From the NCBI RefSeq assembly GCF_014699035.1, contig NZ_JACXAA010000002.1, forward strand, positions 62,001 through 126,000: a stretch of 64,000 bases of DNA, read 5' to 3'. This DNA comes from Spirosoma validum (GTDB lineage: Bacteria; Bacteroidota; Bacteroidia; Cytophagales; Spirosomataceae). Of this stretch, positions 35,260 through 44,895 are shown one piece after another. The position numbers and the translations under genes were made by a program. Every line of letters begins with the position of its first letter. The first letter of the stretch is position 1. The notes under the pieces were generated by a model. It searched no databases, was not told the origin of the DNA, and was given only the letters and a program-made list of their open reading frames with translations.

Positions 35260-36149
35260 TTAGCATTGTTATTCCCGTTCATAACCGCAAAGATTACACC
35301 CAGCAATGCCTGGCGTGTTTGTCGATACAGACCTACCGCGATTTTCAGATTATCGTGGTTGATGACGGCTCGACTGATGGTACCACTGAGATGATTCATC
35401 GAGAGTTTACGGATGTTATCGTACTAAAAGGGGATGGTAACCTATGGTGGACCGAAGCCACTAACTGGGGCATTCGCTACGCGCAGCAACACCAGAATAG
35501 CCGCAAGACCAATTTTGTGCTTACCCTCAACGACGACACCCGTGTTGACACGAATTATCTGCAAACGATGCTGGATGCGTATCAAACGTACCAACCGTGC
35601 CTAGTGGGATCGGTGAGTGTGGATAGCGATAAGCCCGATAAGCTCGAATACGCTGGTTATGCTGGTTCTGAATTTGAACTCCGAACCGCTGGGGGGCGCC
35701 ATGTAGCCGCCGATTACGGCTTTAGTTATCAGGAACTTTCTCGTCAGGTCGCTTTTGTAGAATCGCAGTCGCTACCGGGGCGGGGTACACTTATTCCAAT
35801 GGCTGTTTTTGATAAAGTAGGTTTGTTCGACTCGAAGCGATTTGTCCATTACATGGCTGACATCGAATTCTCGATTCGGGCGCGTAAGGCTGGGTACCGG
35901 CTGATTGTCAACGCCAGCAGCGTAGTGTATGAATTTGTTAGCGCTACGGGTATTCAGGTAGAGAAAGGAGTTAGCCTGAAGCAGTTTATTGATGGCTTCA
36001 CTTCGGTCAAATCGCCCACGAATCTGCGGGTGCGCTACAACTTTGCCATGGCCCACTCCAATTCCAAGCTGCTGTATTTTGCTTTCGACATCGGACGTAT
36101 CTGTGCAGGTTTTCTGCTTCGTAAAATTGGGGTAATGCGCCATACGTAA
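35256..36149 (+). CDS. Glycosyltransferase family 2
   Basis: The 297-residue GT-A enzyme begins MISIVIPVHNRKDYTQQCL, with VVDDGSTDGT (about 36-45), a GDGNLWWTEATNWG acceptor/donor loop, the metal site TLNDDTRVD and an acidic catalytic pair in HYMADIEFSIRARKAGY. This WWTE variant is common in GT2 enzymes of rhamnan-type or teichuronic-like polymers. It overlaps the polymerase stop by four bases and ends the coupled gene set. Confidence 0.9.
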   Translation: MISIVIPVHNRKDYTQQCLACLSIQTYRDFQIIVVDDGSTDGTTEMIHREFTDVIVLKGDGNLWWTEATNWGIRYAQQHQNSRKTNFVLTLNDDTRVDTNYLQTMLDAYQTYQPCLVGSVSVDSDKPDKLEYAGYAGSEFELRTAGGRHVAADYGFSYQELSRQVAFVESQSLPGRGTLIPMAVFDKVGLFDSKRFVHYMADIEFSIRARKAGYRLIVNASSVVYEFVSATGIQVEKGVSLKQFIDGFTSVKSPTNLRVRYNFAMAHSNSKLLYFAFDIGRICAGFLLRKIGVMRHT

Positions 36150-36205
36150 TGGTTTTCTATCAGAAACCCGTTTAGCGTATTGATTTGTCAATTTCTGCTC
36201 ATATT

Positions 36206-37516
36206 ATGAAAAAAGTCTTATTATCCGCCTACGCCTGCCTACCTAATCAGGGTTCCGAAGAGGGAACGGGCTGGACGTATGCCACTACTCTGAGCCAGAA
36301 TGACCTGACAGTGCATTGCTTGACTCAGTTAAAAGGAGAAGCGGTCATCACCCCCATGCTACAGTACTTCCCAAACCTCACGGTTCATTACGTAACTCTG
36401 CCAGCGTGGGTCGAGAAGGCGTACCATAAGGGATTACCGGGCATGTATTTTCATTATCTATACTGGCAATGGAAAGCCAGCCAACTGGCCCGGCAACTCG
36501 ACAAAAGGCACCAGTTCGATATTGTTCACCACATTACCTACGGCAGCCTACAGTTGGGTAGCTTTATGTACCGACTAGGCAAACCGTTTATTTTCGGTCC
36601 CGTGAGTGGCGGGCAGCAGGCACCGGCCTCTATGAAACAGTATTTTGGGGCTTACTGGCAGCGAGAGCAGATGCGAACCTGGGTTAGCAAATTGCTGGAA
36701 CACGTCAATCCTGGCTTTTATAAAACGCTTCGGCAGGCTAGCCGGGTTATCGTTACGAATGCGGATACCGACGCGCTGGCCCGGCGTTACCGCCCTGTAC
36801 AACCCATTGAGCGTATGCTGGACGGAGGCATCAGTTTGTCATTTGTGCCCGAAACGCTCGTCGAACACCCACCAGGTGCGGTATTGAAGCTACTTTGGGT
36901 AGGTCGGATGCTGCCTCGTAAGGCGCTGGAACTAACCATTCAGGCACTCGGAAAGGTTAACCCCGATCTGCCCGTTGAGCTAACCATTGTGGGTGGGCGG
37001 GGCGATCTGGTAGATCAGGTACCGCACTACATCGAAAAATACAGAGTTGATAATCGGGTCAACTGGGTGGGGCACGTAACGCACGACGAAGTCAAACAGT
37101 ACTACCGGCAGTCGGATGTGTTTTTCTTTACCAGTCTGCGCGATTCGGGATCGCATCAGTTGCTGGAAGCTATGGCGTATTCACTACCTGTGGTTACACT
37201 CGATTTACATGGGCAGGCCGAATTAGTTAACGATGGGTCTGGAATACGTGTACCGGTTACTGACCCCGAAACGGTTTCAGACCAGTTAGCGAGAGCCATT
37301 GAATGGATGGCTGCTCACCCCACCGAACGCCTGACGATGGGCCGTCAGGCGCATAAATTTGCCCTTACCCAACTCTGGGAAACCAAAATCCGGCTGTTTG
37401 TGGATGAGTGGTACCCGGCTATGCTGCTACCCGAAGGCGAAGAGCGAATGGTAAGTGAACAGGTACGTAACACCATTGGGGCCTATACTTCCAATGACAA
37501 GCTAATGGATTCTTAG
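36206..37516 (+). CDS. Glycosyltransferase family 4 (GT-B)
   Basis: The ATG at 36206 gives 436 residues; a TTG at 36185 is the only upstream option. The N-domain start is KKVLLSAYACLPNQGSEEGTGW, read here as two blocks, typical of a GT4 subgroup with the SEEG glycine loop. The C-domain has WVGRMLPRKALELTI, then DVFFFTSLRDSGSHQLLEA and the E-x7 region MAYSLPVVTLDLHGQAELV. It likely adds a late sugar to the repeat unit. Confidence 0.91.
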   Translation: MKKVLLSAYACLPNQGSEEGTGWTYATTLSQNDLTVHCLTQLKGEAVITPMLQYFPNLTVHYVTLPAWVEKAYHKGLPGMYFHYLYWQWKASQLARQLDKRHQFDIVHHITYGSLQLGSFMYRLGKPFIFGPVSGGQQAPASMKQYFGAYWQREQMRTWVSKLLEHVNPGFYKTLRQASRVIVTNADTDALARRYRPVQPIERMLDGGISLSFVPETLVEHPPGAVLKLLWVGRMLPRKALELTIQALGKVNPDLPVELTIVGGRGDLVDQVPHYIEKYRVDNRVNWVGHVTHDEVKQYYRQSDVFFFTSLRDSGSHQLLEAMAYSLPVVTLDLHGQAELVNDGSGIRVPVTDPETVSDQLARAIEWMAAHPTERLTMGRQAHKFALTQLWETKIRLFVDEWYPAMLLPEGEERMVSEQVRNTIGAYTSNDKLMDS

Positions 37517-37580
37517 TAAGGCTGCTGACATGGTATGTGACAGCGCAACAGGAAGGAGATAACATCTAAACAGTGAAACA

Positions 37581-38375
37581 ATGATACAAACACTGAAATC
37601 AATCAAGCGGGCCGTGAAAGGCACCTACATCCAGGCTTCGCAAGTGTATTACAATGTGGCGGGCAACGCAGTTGAGTGCAACATCTGCCACTACAAAGCG
37701 GACCATCTAGTCAGCGATGCCTGGCACCGCCATTCCTACTGCCCTAACTGTGGGTCGACGGTGCGGCATCGACTGCTGATGGCAACTTTCAGTCTGCTTG
37801 AATCATTCCGGTTCGAGAAACTGATCCAAAATAAAAGCGTGCTTCATTTTGCTCCGGAAAAGCACTTGGAAAAAATCATGCGCAATCAGGCCGGAACTTA
37901 CAAAACGGCTGACTTTCTGGCCGATGGGTATTCCTACAATCACATTGACTACAACATCGACATTTCGGCCATGAACGCCATTGCCGATGCGTCTTTCGAC
38001 TGCGTCATTGCCTGCGACGTACTGGAGCACGTACCCAATCACCTTCGGGCTATTGATGAAATTTACCGGGTGCTGAAACCGGGGGGCTACTGTGTATTGA
38101 CCATTCCGCAGAAAGACAACCTGGAACATACTATCGAGGACTTATCCATCACCAGCCCGCAGGAGCGCGAACGCACCTTTGGACAAGTCGATCACCTGCG
38201 TATTTACGGAGACGATTTTGTGGATATGCTAACCAACTCGGGCTTTTCCGTTACGGCTGTAGATGAGCATTTTTTTGACAAAGAAGTTGCCGAGCGGTAT
38301 GTGCTTTTTCCACCTGTTTTATCAAAACACCCCTTAGCTACGAATTATCGTAAAGTGTTTTTTGGTCAAAAGTAA
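37581..38375 (+). CDS. SAM-dependent methyltransferase with N-terminal zinc ribbon
   Basis: The 264-residue protein has two CxxC pairs near the N-terminus (Cys 33/36 and 54/57), likely a zinc ribbon. A class I methyltransferase fold follows: VLHFAPEKHLEKIM, DYNIDISAMNAI with the acidic SAM-ribose residue, CDVLEHVPNHLRAI (motif II) and RVLKPGGYCVLTIP (motif III). It may methylate a sugar of the polymer, or its chain end, since such methyltransferases are frequent in polysaccharide loci. It stands 64 bp after the GT4 gene. Confidence 0.88.
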   Translation: MIQTLKSIKRAVKGTYIQASQVYYNVAGNAVECNICHYKADHLVSDAWHRHSYCPNCGSTVRHRLLMATFSLLESFRFEKLIQNKSVLHFAPEKHLEKIMRNQAGTYKTADFLADGYSYNHIDYNIDISAMNAIADASFDCVIACDVLEHVPNHLRAIDEIYRVLKPGGYCVLTIPQKDNLEHTIEDLSITSPQERERTFGQVDHLRIYGDDFVDMLTNSGFSVTAVDEHFFDKEVAERYVLFPPVLSKHPLATNYRKVFFGQK

Positions 38376-38529
38376 ATCTATCCAGTGGCGTATTATCCTA
38401 GTTAGAAACAGGTTGGTTCCATCTGTAGCGTGAACTCGCAGGCTGTTGGCGGGGACAATGGCGAACTGAACAAGTATTTATCCACGCACATAATCAGATA
38501 AACTGACGCTACCTTATTTTAGACTAGTT

Positions 38530-40143
38530 ATGACACGTTATAAAGCAGAAATGCGGTGGTTGAGTGTGGGGTTATTTCTGTTGCTGGCGGTCAGTATCGG
38601 TCTTGGATTATATTTTAGAGCATCTTGGTTGTGGATGGATGAGGTACTGAGCTATGTGCTTATTTCAGACCCATCCCTGGTACATCTTAACGATGCCCTT
38701 GTCAGCGGTCTCGATGCTAATCCACCCCTGTTTTTCAATGTCTATTGGCCCATTGGGCATTATATCAGCCTGAATCCCCTGTTTTTACGGTTGATTTCGG
38801 TAGTGCTGTTTAGTGGTACTATAGTAGTGTTCTTCTGGTATACGACTCGGCTGATTGGTAATGGCTTTATCAACTTCGTGTTGATTTCGGTTATGGTATA
38901 TACGACGTATCAGAACTTTGTCCATTCGACGGGCATCCGGTCGTACGCCATTTTGTTGCCTATTAGCTGTGCTTATTTTATCAGTATGCACCGGTTAATA
39001 AACAGGCCCAGCAACATCAGACTGTTGACTGCACATACCGTACTGGGTTTGCTGCTGGCTTTTTGCCATAACTATGGGGCGTTTTACCTGGCGGTTTCGG
39101 GAGCTTTCTTCTTCATTTTACTGCTCTGGTCTAAAGACCGGACTTATTGGCTAGTATTGAGCACATTCGGTATTATAGCCCTAGTCTGGCTGGTAATATG
39201 GTATCCAAGCTTCGTTATTCAATCCGATGCCGGTAAACCCCATAGCTGGATACCGTTACCTACCGTTAGTTCCTTTTTCTCAAATTTTGGCGACTTGATT
39301 CCGGCGGTACCTATCAGGATAAGTTGGCTTCCCCCATCGCTAGGATTAGATGTGTTGCGCGTAGTGCTGGTTGTGGGTTTGTATCTATACATAGCCATTC
39401 CCGGTATCAAAACTGGTTATGGGGCTATACGCCAAAACGAAGCCTTCCAGTTTTTTCTGTTGTCTGGCTTTGTTTACTTGGGTGTCATCATCGTTGCGCT
39501 GCTTGTTTCACTGACCTACACCTCCGTATTTATCAGCCGCTATATGTGGCCCAGCCAGTTGCTGATTATGTATCAGCTCGTTTATACCTACTATTATTTT
39601 GCGGGGCAGCAACGTATCGCGCCCCGCCTAGCCTATTTTCTGCCCTTATACGCGTTGCTGATAGGATCGGTCATTTTCTACAAAGTATGGAAAATGGAAT
39701 CCTCCTTTCGCAGCAGTCTCCTGACATACTTACCCAAGCAACAGGAACAATATCCCGTATTCGTAGAGCGAGCCGATTATTTCCTGCCCATCTGGTATCA
39801 CAAAGAGCAACCGAACGTGTCATTTATGCTGGACTGGAAAAACGCTAACCGGCCCAATAACCTTCTAAGCACCACTACCGATTATAAAATATTGCAGTCT
39901 TTAGCCGATAAGTACCATGTAAAAGGCCTTGTGCCATCTGATACGTTCAACGCTACCCATTTCTCTCACTTCTATGTCGTTGACGAAAAGGCCATTTATC
40001 AAATTGAAGATTATATCAAACGGGGGCAAGTGAAGGTGATTAGAGAACTACCCATTGATATCCCAGGTCACCGGCTTCTAGAGTGTATGTTCTTAAAAAG
40101 CGACCAGGTCCCCAACGCCAGTCAACTATTGCACACTAATTGA
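38530..40143 (+). CDS. GT-C membrane glycosyltransferase (ArnT/PMT-like)
   Basis: The 537-residue integral membrane protein has about 11 to 12 spans. The first extracytoplasmic loop carries LWMDEVLSYVLI with the Asp-Glu pair that binds polyprenyl-phosphate sugar in the GT-C (GT39/GT83) fold, followed by DANPPLFFNVYWP. The C-terminal 130 residues form a soluble periplasmic domain. It would transfer a sugar from polyprenyl phosphate to the polymer, a lipid or a protein outside the inner membrane. The lipoprotein gene follows after 25 bp. Confidence 0.85.
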   Translation: MTRYKAEMRWLSVGLFLLLAVSIGLGLYFRASWLWMDEVLSYVLISDPSLVHLNDALVSGLDANPPLFFNVYWPIGHYISLNPLFLRLISVVLFSGTIVVFFWYTTRLIGNGFINFVLISVMVYTTYQNFVHSTGIRSYAILLPISCAYFISMHRLINRPSNIRLLTAHTVLGLLLAFCHNYGAFYLAVSGAFFFILLLWSKDRTYWLVLSTFGIIALVWLVIWYPSFVIQSDAGKPHSWIPLPTVSSFFSNFGDLIPAVPIRISWLPPSLGLDVLRVVLVVGLYLYIAIPGIKTGYGAIRQNEAFQFFLLSGFVYLGVIIVALLVSLTYTSVFISRYMWPSQLLIMYQLVYTYYYFAGQQRIAPRLAYFLPLYALLIGSVIFYKVWKMESSFRSSLLTYLPKQQEQYPVFVERADYFLPIWYHKEQPNVSFMLDWKNANRPNNLLSTTTDYKILQSLADKYHVKGLVPSDTFNATHFSHFYVVDEKAIYQIEDYIKRGQVKVIRELPIDIPGHRLLECMFLKSDQVPNASQLLHTN

Positions 40144-40168
40144 TAATCAAGTATAAACTGATGTAATT

Positions 40169-41878
40169 ATGAAAAGCTATAGTACACTGAACTGTCTGTT
40201 ACTCATGCTGTGTTGCTTGTCGGCGGTTATGATGAGTAGCTGTAAAAAAACGCCCGATGAACCTGCCCCAATAGTCAGCATTACCAGCGTTGACCCAGCC
40301 ACGGCTCCCGTGGGCAGTACTATTGCCGTTAACGGAACCAATTTCAGTAGTGACCCGGCCAGTACAACCGTCACTGTTGGGGGCGTAACGGCTACTATTG
40401 TATCTGTTTCGCCAACGCAGATTATCGTCACCGTTCCCCAGGGCGCTACCAGCGGACCTATATCAGTAACATCTGGTGGGCAAACTGTTCAAAGCCCAAC
40501 CTCTTTTACGATGTACGTGGCTCCGCTCAAACCTATTTCTGAAAAACAGGGTACTATCTATACCAACCCAACCTGGACGAGCGATACTGTTTATGTACTC
40601 CGGGGTATGGTCTATATCCCCGAAGACCACACACTGACGATTCAGCCAGGTACCATCATTAAAGGGGCTGGACCCGAACGGGATCCTGCCGGTACCAACC
40701 GTGCGGGTGCGCTCGTTATCGAACGACGAGCCCAGATATTTGCCAGAGGAACGGCGGCTAAACCGATTATTTTTACGTCTATCAAGCCTGTTGGCCAGCG
40801 TAAACCCGGCGACTGGGGTGGCGTAGCGTTAGTTGGCCGCTCCCCCGTAAACCGGCCTAAAACCCTGTTTTACCCAAATGGGATTCGAGGTGCGGTAGAA
40901 GCTTACGGCGAACCGTCCGATAACTCCGGTGTATTTCAGTACGTGCGCATCGAGTACGCGGGGGCCGTTCAGCCCGGTGCGCTGGAGCCCGCCGTGCCCA
41001 ATCCTAAACTCAGTGGCCTAACCATGATTGGCGTAGGATCTGCTACGACAATCGACCACGTACAGGTTTCGTATTCCGGAAGCGATGCTTACTCTTGGTT
41101 TGGCGGGTCGGCAAATGCAAAAAACCTGTTTGCTTACCGTAACCTGGACGACGACTGGACAGCCGACTGGGGGTACGTAGGCAACGTGCAGTTTGGAGTA
41201 GCCCTGCGCGATCCGGCCGTAGCTGATGCATCCGGCTCGAACGGATTTGAGATTGAAAATTATAATCCGACAGAACAGACGGATGTTGCACCGGTTGTTC
41301 TATTTAATGGATTAGCCCAAACCAATCCGATCTTCACTAACATAAGCAACTTTGCATTTAGCACGACACCTTCAACGGCTACTACTGCGAGTGGAACAGG
41401 GGCCTATGTAGCCGGTATCAACTTACGCCGTAACAGCGCAATTGCTATCTACAATTCCCTGCTCTACGGATATCCCGAAGGACTTCACGTCGGGTCAACT
41501 GTATCGGCATCCGCCCTGACGGGAGGCTCCATCGATCTGAAAGGAATTGTGCTGGCCAACACGCTCACGCCAGTAGTTGGCACGGGTGCAGTGACAAATG
41601 CGCAGGCGTCCACCTATTTTTTAGATGCCGCACGTACCAACCAAATCATTCCGTCAACCGGCCTGACGGCTCTGTTGTTAAATTCGGCTAATTTTACGCT
41701 TGACTCGCCCAATCTTTCTCTCTTAGCCAATTCGCCCCTGCTGACGGGAGCGGTGACGGGGGGGCGCCTAGCCAATTCATTCTTCACGCCGGTCACGTAT
41801 CGGGGGGCCTTTGGCTCGGAAAACTGGCTGACGGGCTGGACCAATTTTTCTCCCCAAACAACGGACTACGACCGATAA
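40169..41878 (+). CDS. Lipoprotein with IPT/TIG domain and beta-helix-like body
   Basis: The 569-residue product has an SPII signal with lipobox MSSC (Cys 25), followed by KKTPDEP. An IPT/TIG Ig-like domain spans about 35-115 (SITSVDPATAPVGSTIAVNG, FTMYVAP end). The rest (about 130-569) is a conserved Bacteroidota surface protein type: YVLRGMVYIPEDHTLTIQPG, GDWGGVALVGRSPVN, FQYVRIEYAG and SGSDAYSWFGG, a repeat style that fits a right-handed beta-helix. Catalytic function is unknown; surface attachment or polymer binding is likely. It ends the polysaccharide operon before a strong bidirectional terminator. Confidence 0.83.
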   Translation: MKSYSTLNCLLLMLCCLSAVMMSSCKKTPDEPAPIVSITSVDPATAPVGSTIAVNGTNFSSDPASTTVTVGGVTATIVSVSPTQIIVTVPQGATSGPISVTSGGQTVQSPTSFTMYVAPLKPISEKQGTIYTNPTWTSDTVYVLRGMVYIPEDHTLTIQPGTIIKGAGPERDPAGTNRAGALVIERRAQIFARGTAAKPIIFTSIKPVGQRKPGDWGGVALVGRSPVNRPKTLFYPNGIRGAVEAYGEPSDNSGVFQYVRIEYAGAVQPGALEPAVPNPKLSGLTMIGVGSATTIDHVQVSYSGSDAYSWFGGSANAKNLFAYRNLDDDWTADWGYVGNVQFGVALRDPAVADASGSNGFEIENYNPTEQTDVAPVVLFNGLAQTNPIFTNISNFAFSTTPSTATTASGTGAYVAGINLRRNSAIAIYNSLLYGYPEGLHVGSTVSASALTGGSIDLKGIVLANTLTPVVGTGAVTNAQASTYFLDAARTNQIIPSTGLTALLLNSANFTLDSPNLSLLANSPLLTGAVTGGRLANSFFTPVTYRGAFGSENWLTGWTNFSPQTTDYDR

Positions 41879-41914
41879 TCGCTGTCGTTTATTAATAGGA
41901 CGGATACCAATAAA

Positions 41915-41981
41915 GACGTATCAGAAGCCGTAGTCATCAATAAGCAAGCATCTTATCAATGACTACGGCTTCTGATGCGTC
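41915..41981. terminator. Bidirectional hairpin terminator
   Basis: Arms 41915-41937 and 41959-41981 are complementary over 23 bases with one mismatch. The hairpin lies between the convergent lipoprotein gene and the first GT8 gene. Confidence 0.85.
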
Positions 41982-42038
41982 TGTCAGCTACTGTAAAGTG
42001 AGAATTTCTGCTAAATCACACAGTGAAATAATAGCTGG

Positions 42039-42935
42039 TCAATTGGGTCTGTTGAGGTTGCGGATGACTACTTTTTTCACCAGGTTGTACACTTTGCGCA
42101 TGTTGTTGTAGTTGCCGTTGATAGGCTGATGATTTTTCCAGGTGGTCTGGTTTAAATAACTGTAAAACAACGTCTTGAATCGTGGGACGTATTTGTAGGA
42201 AGTGAAAATTGGTTTAGTGCTGACAAAGTGAATCAGAAACGGATCGTCTGGCGTCTCAAACAAAGAAAACCAGTTCCAGCGGGGGTCCAGCTCGAACCAC
42301 TGGTTGGCCAGGGTCACATTGAGACCATACTGATCCGCGTAAATTATGTGCTTAATGTTCTTATAGGAGCAGGCAAACACCCGGTTGGTCACGTCCGCAT
42401 CGCGCCACTCCCTGGCTTTTATTAACAGTACCCCAGTGTTAAAATATTTCGTATCCGGGGCCATCCCCAGCTCTTTGTAATTGGGCACGCCCCCGTGGCT
42501 AACCACCTTCTGGAAATCCTGAACCGCCCCGAACAGGTAATCACCGATGTCGGTGTGCCACAGCCTAGAGATATCGGTCAGGATGATGGTGTCCACGTCC
42601 AAAAACAGAATCCGGTCCAGTTCTGGCGGAACGACGTAGGGCGCGAATAGTCTGAAATAAGCCGTTAACGGGAAAGGAGTGGTGTCAACGGGGATTTTGA
42701 TTGTAGGGGGGATGATCTGGTGCACATCGACCCAGTTGATACTTATCTTCTCTGAGTGGATGGAGGCTAATACTTTAGCCTTGTTTTTCTCTGAGATATT
42801 GTCGTCAAGGACATAAAAGTCAATTGGTTCCTCCGTTTTATGATTGATCTCAATCGACTTAATCATGGCTGCTATCAGAATAGCATAATGATTGTCACTC
42901 GCCAAAACAATACTTATTCTTTCCCCTGAATCCAT
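42039..42935 (-). CDS. Glycosyltransferase family 8 (copy 1 of tandem pair)
   Basis: The 298-residue GT-A enzyme has ISIVLASDNHYAILIAAMI at its start, the metal motif LFLDVDTIIL (DxD, about 105-112), YFNTGVLLI and HFVSTKPI with the C-terminal His. GT8 enzymes of LPS and capsule loci use UDP-glucose or UDP-galactose. It points against the main operon. It differs from copy 2 at 14 of 298 residues by my comparison, mainly in the 79-108 stretch and the last ten residues, which may alter acceptor choice. Confidence 0.92.
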   Translation of the reverse strand: MDSGERISIVLASDNHYAILIAAMIKSIEINHKTEEPIDFYVLDDNISEKNKAKVLASIHSEKISINWVDVHQIIPPTIKIPVDTTPFPLTAYFRLFAPYVVPPELDRILFLDVDTIILTDISRLWHTDIGDYLFGAVQDFQKVVSHGGVPNYKELGMAPDTKYFNTGVLLIKAREWRDADVTNRVFACSYKNIKHIIYADQYGLNVTLANQWFELDPRWNWFSLFETPDDPFLIHFVSTKPIFTSYKYVPRFKTLFYSYLNQTTWKNHQPINGNYNNMRKVYNLVKKVVIRNLNRPN

Positions 42936-43118
42936 GCTCGTTTATTTTTGCTCCTACCTGCAATTATTCAGCAGCTAAAATAAATCGAACATGATCACTT
43001 TCTACTCATTCTTCGTTGTTCGTCTGAAAACAGCCCCCCGTTGTTAGGGAGTATTGACCGGATTGCAGGCGAACTAATGGTCTTCAATCCAGTCCATCAG
43101 TAATGGCGTAATGGCTGG

Positions 43119-44015
43119 TCAGTTGGCAACGTTCAAGCTGCGAAAGACCACCTTCTTCACCAGGTTATAGACTTTACGTATGTTGTTGTAGTTGCCGTTG
43201 ATAGGCTGATGATTTTTCCAGGTGGTCTGGTTTAAATAACTGTAAAACAACGTCTTGAATCGTGGGACGTATTTGTAGGAAGTGAAAATTGGTTTAGTGC
43301 TGACAAAGTGAATCAGAAACGGATCGTCTGGCGTCTCAAACAAAGAAAACCAGTTCCAGCGGGGGTCCAGCTCGAACCACTGGTTGGCCAGGGTCACATT
43401 GAGACCATACTGATCCGCGTAAATTATGTGTTTTATATTCTCGTGCGAACACGCAAACACCCGGTTGGTCACGTCCGCATCGCGCCACTCCCTGGCTTTT
43501 ATTAACAGTACCCCAGCGTTAAAATATTTCGTATCCGGGGCCATCCCCAGCTCTTTGTAATTGGGCACGCCCCCGTGGCTAACCACCTTCTGGAAATCCT
43601 GAACCGCCCCGAACAGGTAATCACCGATGTCGGTGTGCCACAGCCTAGAGATATCGGTCAGGATGATGGTGTCCACGTCCAAAAACAGAATCCGGTCCAG
43701 ATCCGGGGGGACAGCGTAGGGTGCGAATAACCTCAAATATGTTGTTAGCGGAAAGGGGGTATTATCAACAGGAAGTTTGATTGTAGGGGGGATGATCTGG
43801 TGCACATCGACCCAGTTGATACTTATCTTCTCTGAGTGGATGGAGGCTAATACTTTAGCCTTGTTTTTCTCTGAGATATTGTCGTCAAGGACATAAAAGT
43901 CAATTGGTTCCTCCGTTTTATGATTGATCTCAATCGACTTAATCATGGCTGCTATCAGAATAGCATAATGATTGTCACTCGCCAAAACAATACTTATTCT
44001 TTCCCCTGAATCCAT
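43119..44015 (-). CDS. Glycosyltransferase family 8 (copy 2 of tandem pair)
   Basis: The 298-residue enzyme carries the same GT8 motifs as copy 1 (LFLDVDTIIL, YFNAGVLLI, HFVSTKPI). The first 78 or so residues are identical in the two copies. The differences cluster in three places, which suggests gene conversion with a third donor rather than steady drift. It is the upstream copy, so it may share a transcript with copy 1 across the 183-bp spacer. Confidence 0.92.
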   Translation of the reverse strand: MDSGERISIVLASDNHYAILIAAMIKSIEINHKTEEPIDFYVLDDNISEKNKAKVLASIHSEKISINWVDVHQIIPPTIKLPVDNTPFPLTTYLRLFAPYAVPPDLDRILFLDVDTIILTDISRLWHTDIGDYLFGAVQDFQKVVSHGGVPNYKELGMAPDTKYFNAGVLLIKAREWRDADVTNRVFACSHENIKHIIYADQYGLNVTLANQWFELDPRWNWFSLFETPDDPFLIHFVSTKPIFTSYKYVPRFKTLFYSYLNQTTWKNHQPINGNYNNIRKVYNLVKKVVFRSLNVAN

Positions 44016-44895
44016 GCTCGTTTATTTTTTACCACTTGTTTATTCAGTTGCTGCCCGACGGCTAAACCGATTGAACCTAACTTGTTTTATTTATTCAACC
44101 GTTTTTTAGTCCATCCCCAGCCGTGCCAGGCTAATGCCAACACCTTGACAGCACTTCATGTAGAGTCGGGGGTGTAATAGCGCTAGTAACTTTAGTTAGA
44201 TAGTTGATTGTACCATCCATAAAACAAAATGGAATTATTAATCCATTTTAGGGCGGGTCTATTCTTAAAATTTCAGTCGCTTGCGGTAGGACCTCAATAA
44301 ACAGACCTTATGTGATAATCCGTTTTTAAGGATATTTATCAGGACGATTTACCTGGTAGTTATAGAGCAAGTCAATAGACACTTCTTGATAACCCAAACA
44401 GCTTTTGGGAAATCATTCATTCATATATATATTGAAATTAGAAAAGTAGGCTTCAAGTTCAAATCTAATGGCATAAACTAATTACATAATCGTTAAAGCT
44501 TATAGTTTATTTTTTGTAGAAAATGAGAGAAAATGAATGGTTTAGTTAATGAAAAAAAATAAAAGTATATAAGGCGGTGAAATTATTAGTTCATAAAACA
44601 AAATTATTTAAAGAAATACCATTTCAGAAATTAATTAAAATGAAGTAATAATAGACATCTATATCCGTATGCCTTATGTATGATAAGCTAACTGGCTGCC
44701 GTTTGAGCAATGTATATATCTAATTTATTTTGAGAACTTATATTGCTATTAATGGTCATTTTAACGCAAATCTTCATTAATAGCGCGATTAGTTGTAAGT
44801 TGTGAATTAAACAAACTTAATGAACCTCCGTTCCTTGAGTCAATTTTACTGACCGCGATAAATATGATTGATTTATCGTCACCTTTCTACTTAAT
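44016..44895. other. Long AT-rich intergenic region
   Basis: About 880 bp with no credible gene, among the most AT-rich DNA in the window between 44430 and 44800. A perfect 10-bp inverted repeat (GCTATTAATG at 44745-44754 with 44775-44784) lies about 110 bases before the next start, a position like the hairpin before the 11205 gene. It probably carries promoters for the GT8 pair and the beta-helix lipoprotein. Confidence 0.6.

Larger units (their letters stand above)
42039..44034 (-). repeat. Tandem 1080-bp direct duplication of a GT8 gene
   Basis: The two GT8 genes line up at a constant offset of 1080 bases without gaps. Long identical blocks (for example around 42121-42340 against 43201-43420) alternate with short divergent patches (42621-42710 against 43701-43790, and 42360-42390 against 43440-43470). 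Identity continues about 19 bases past the start codons and then stops. Confidence 0.92.
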
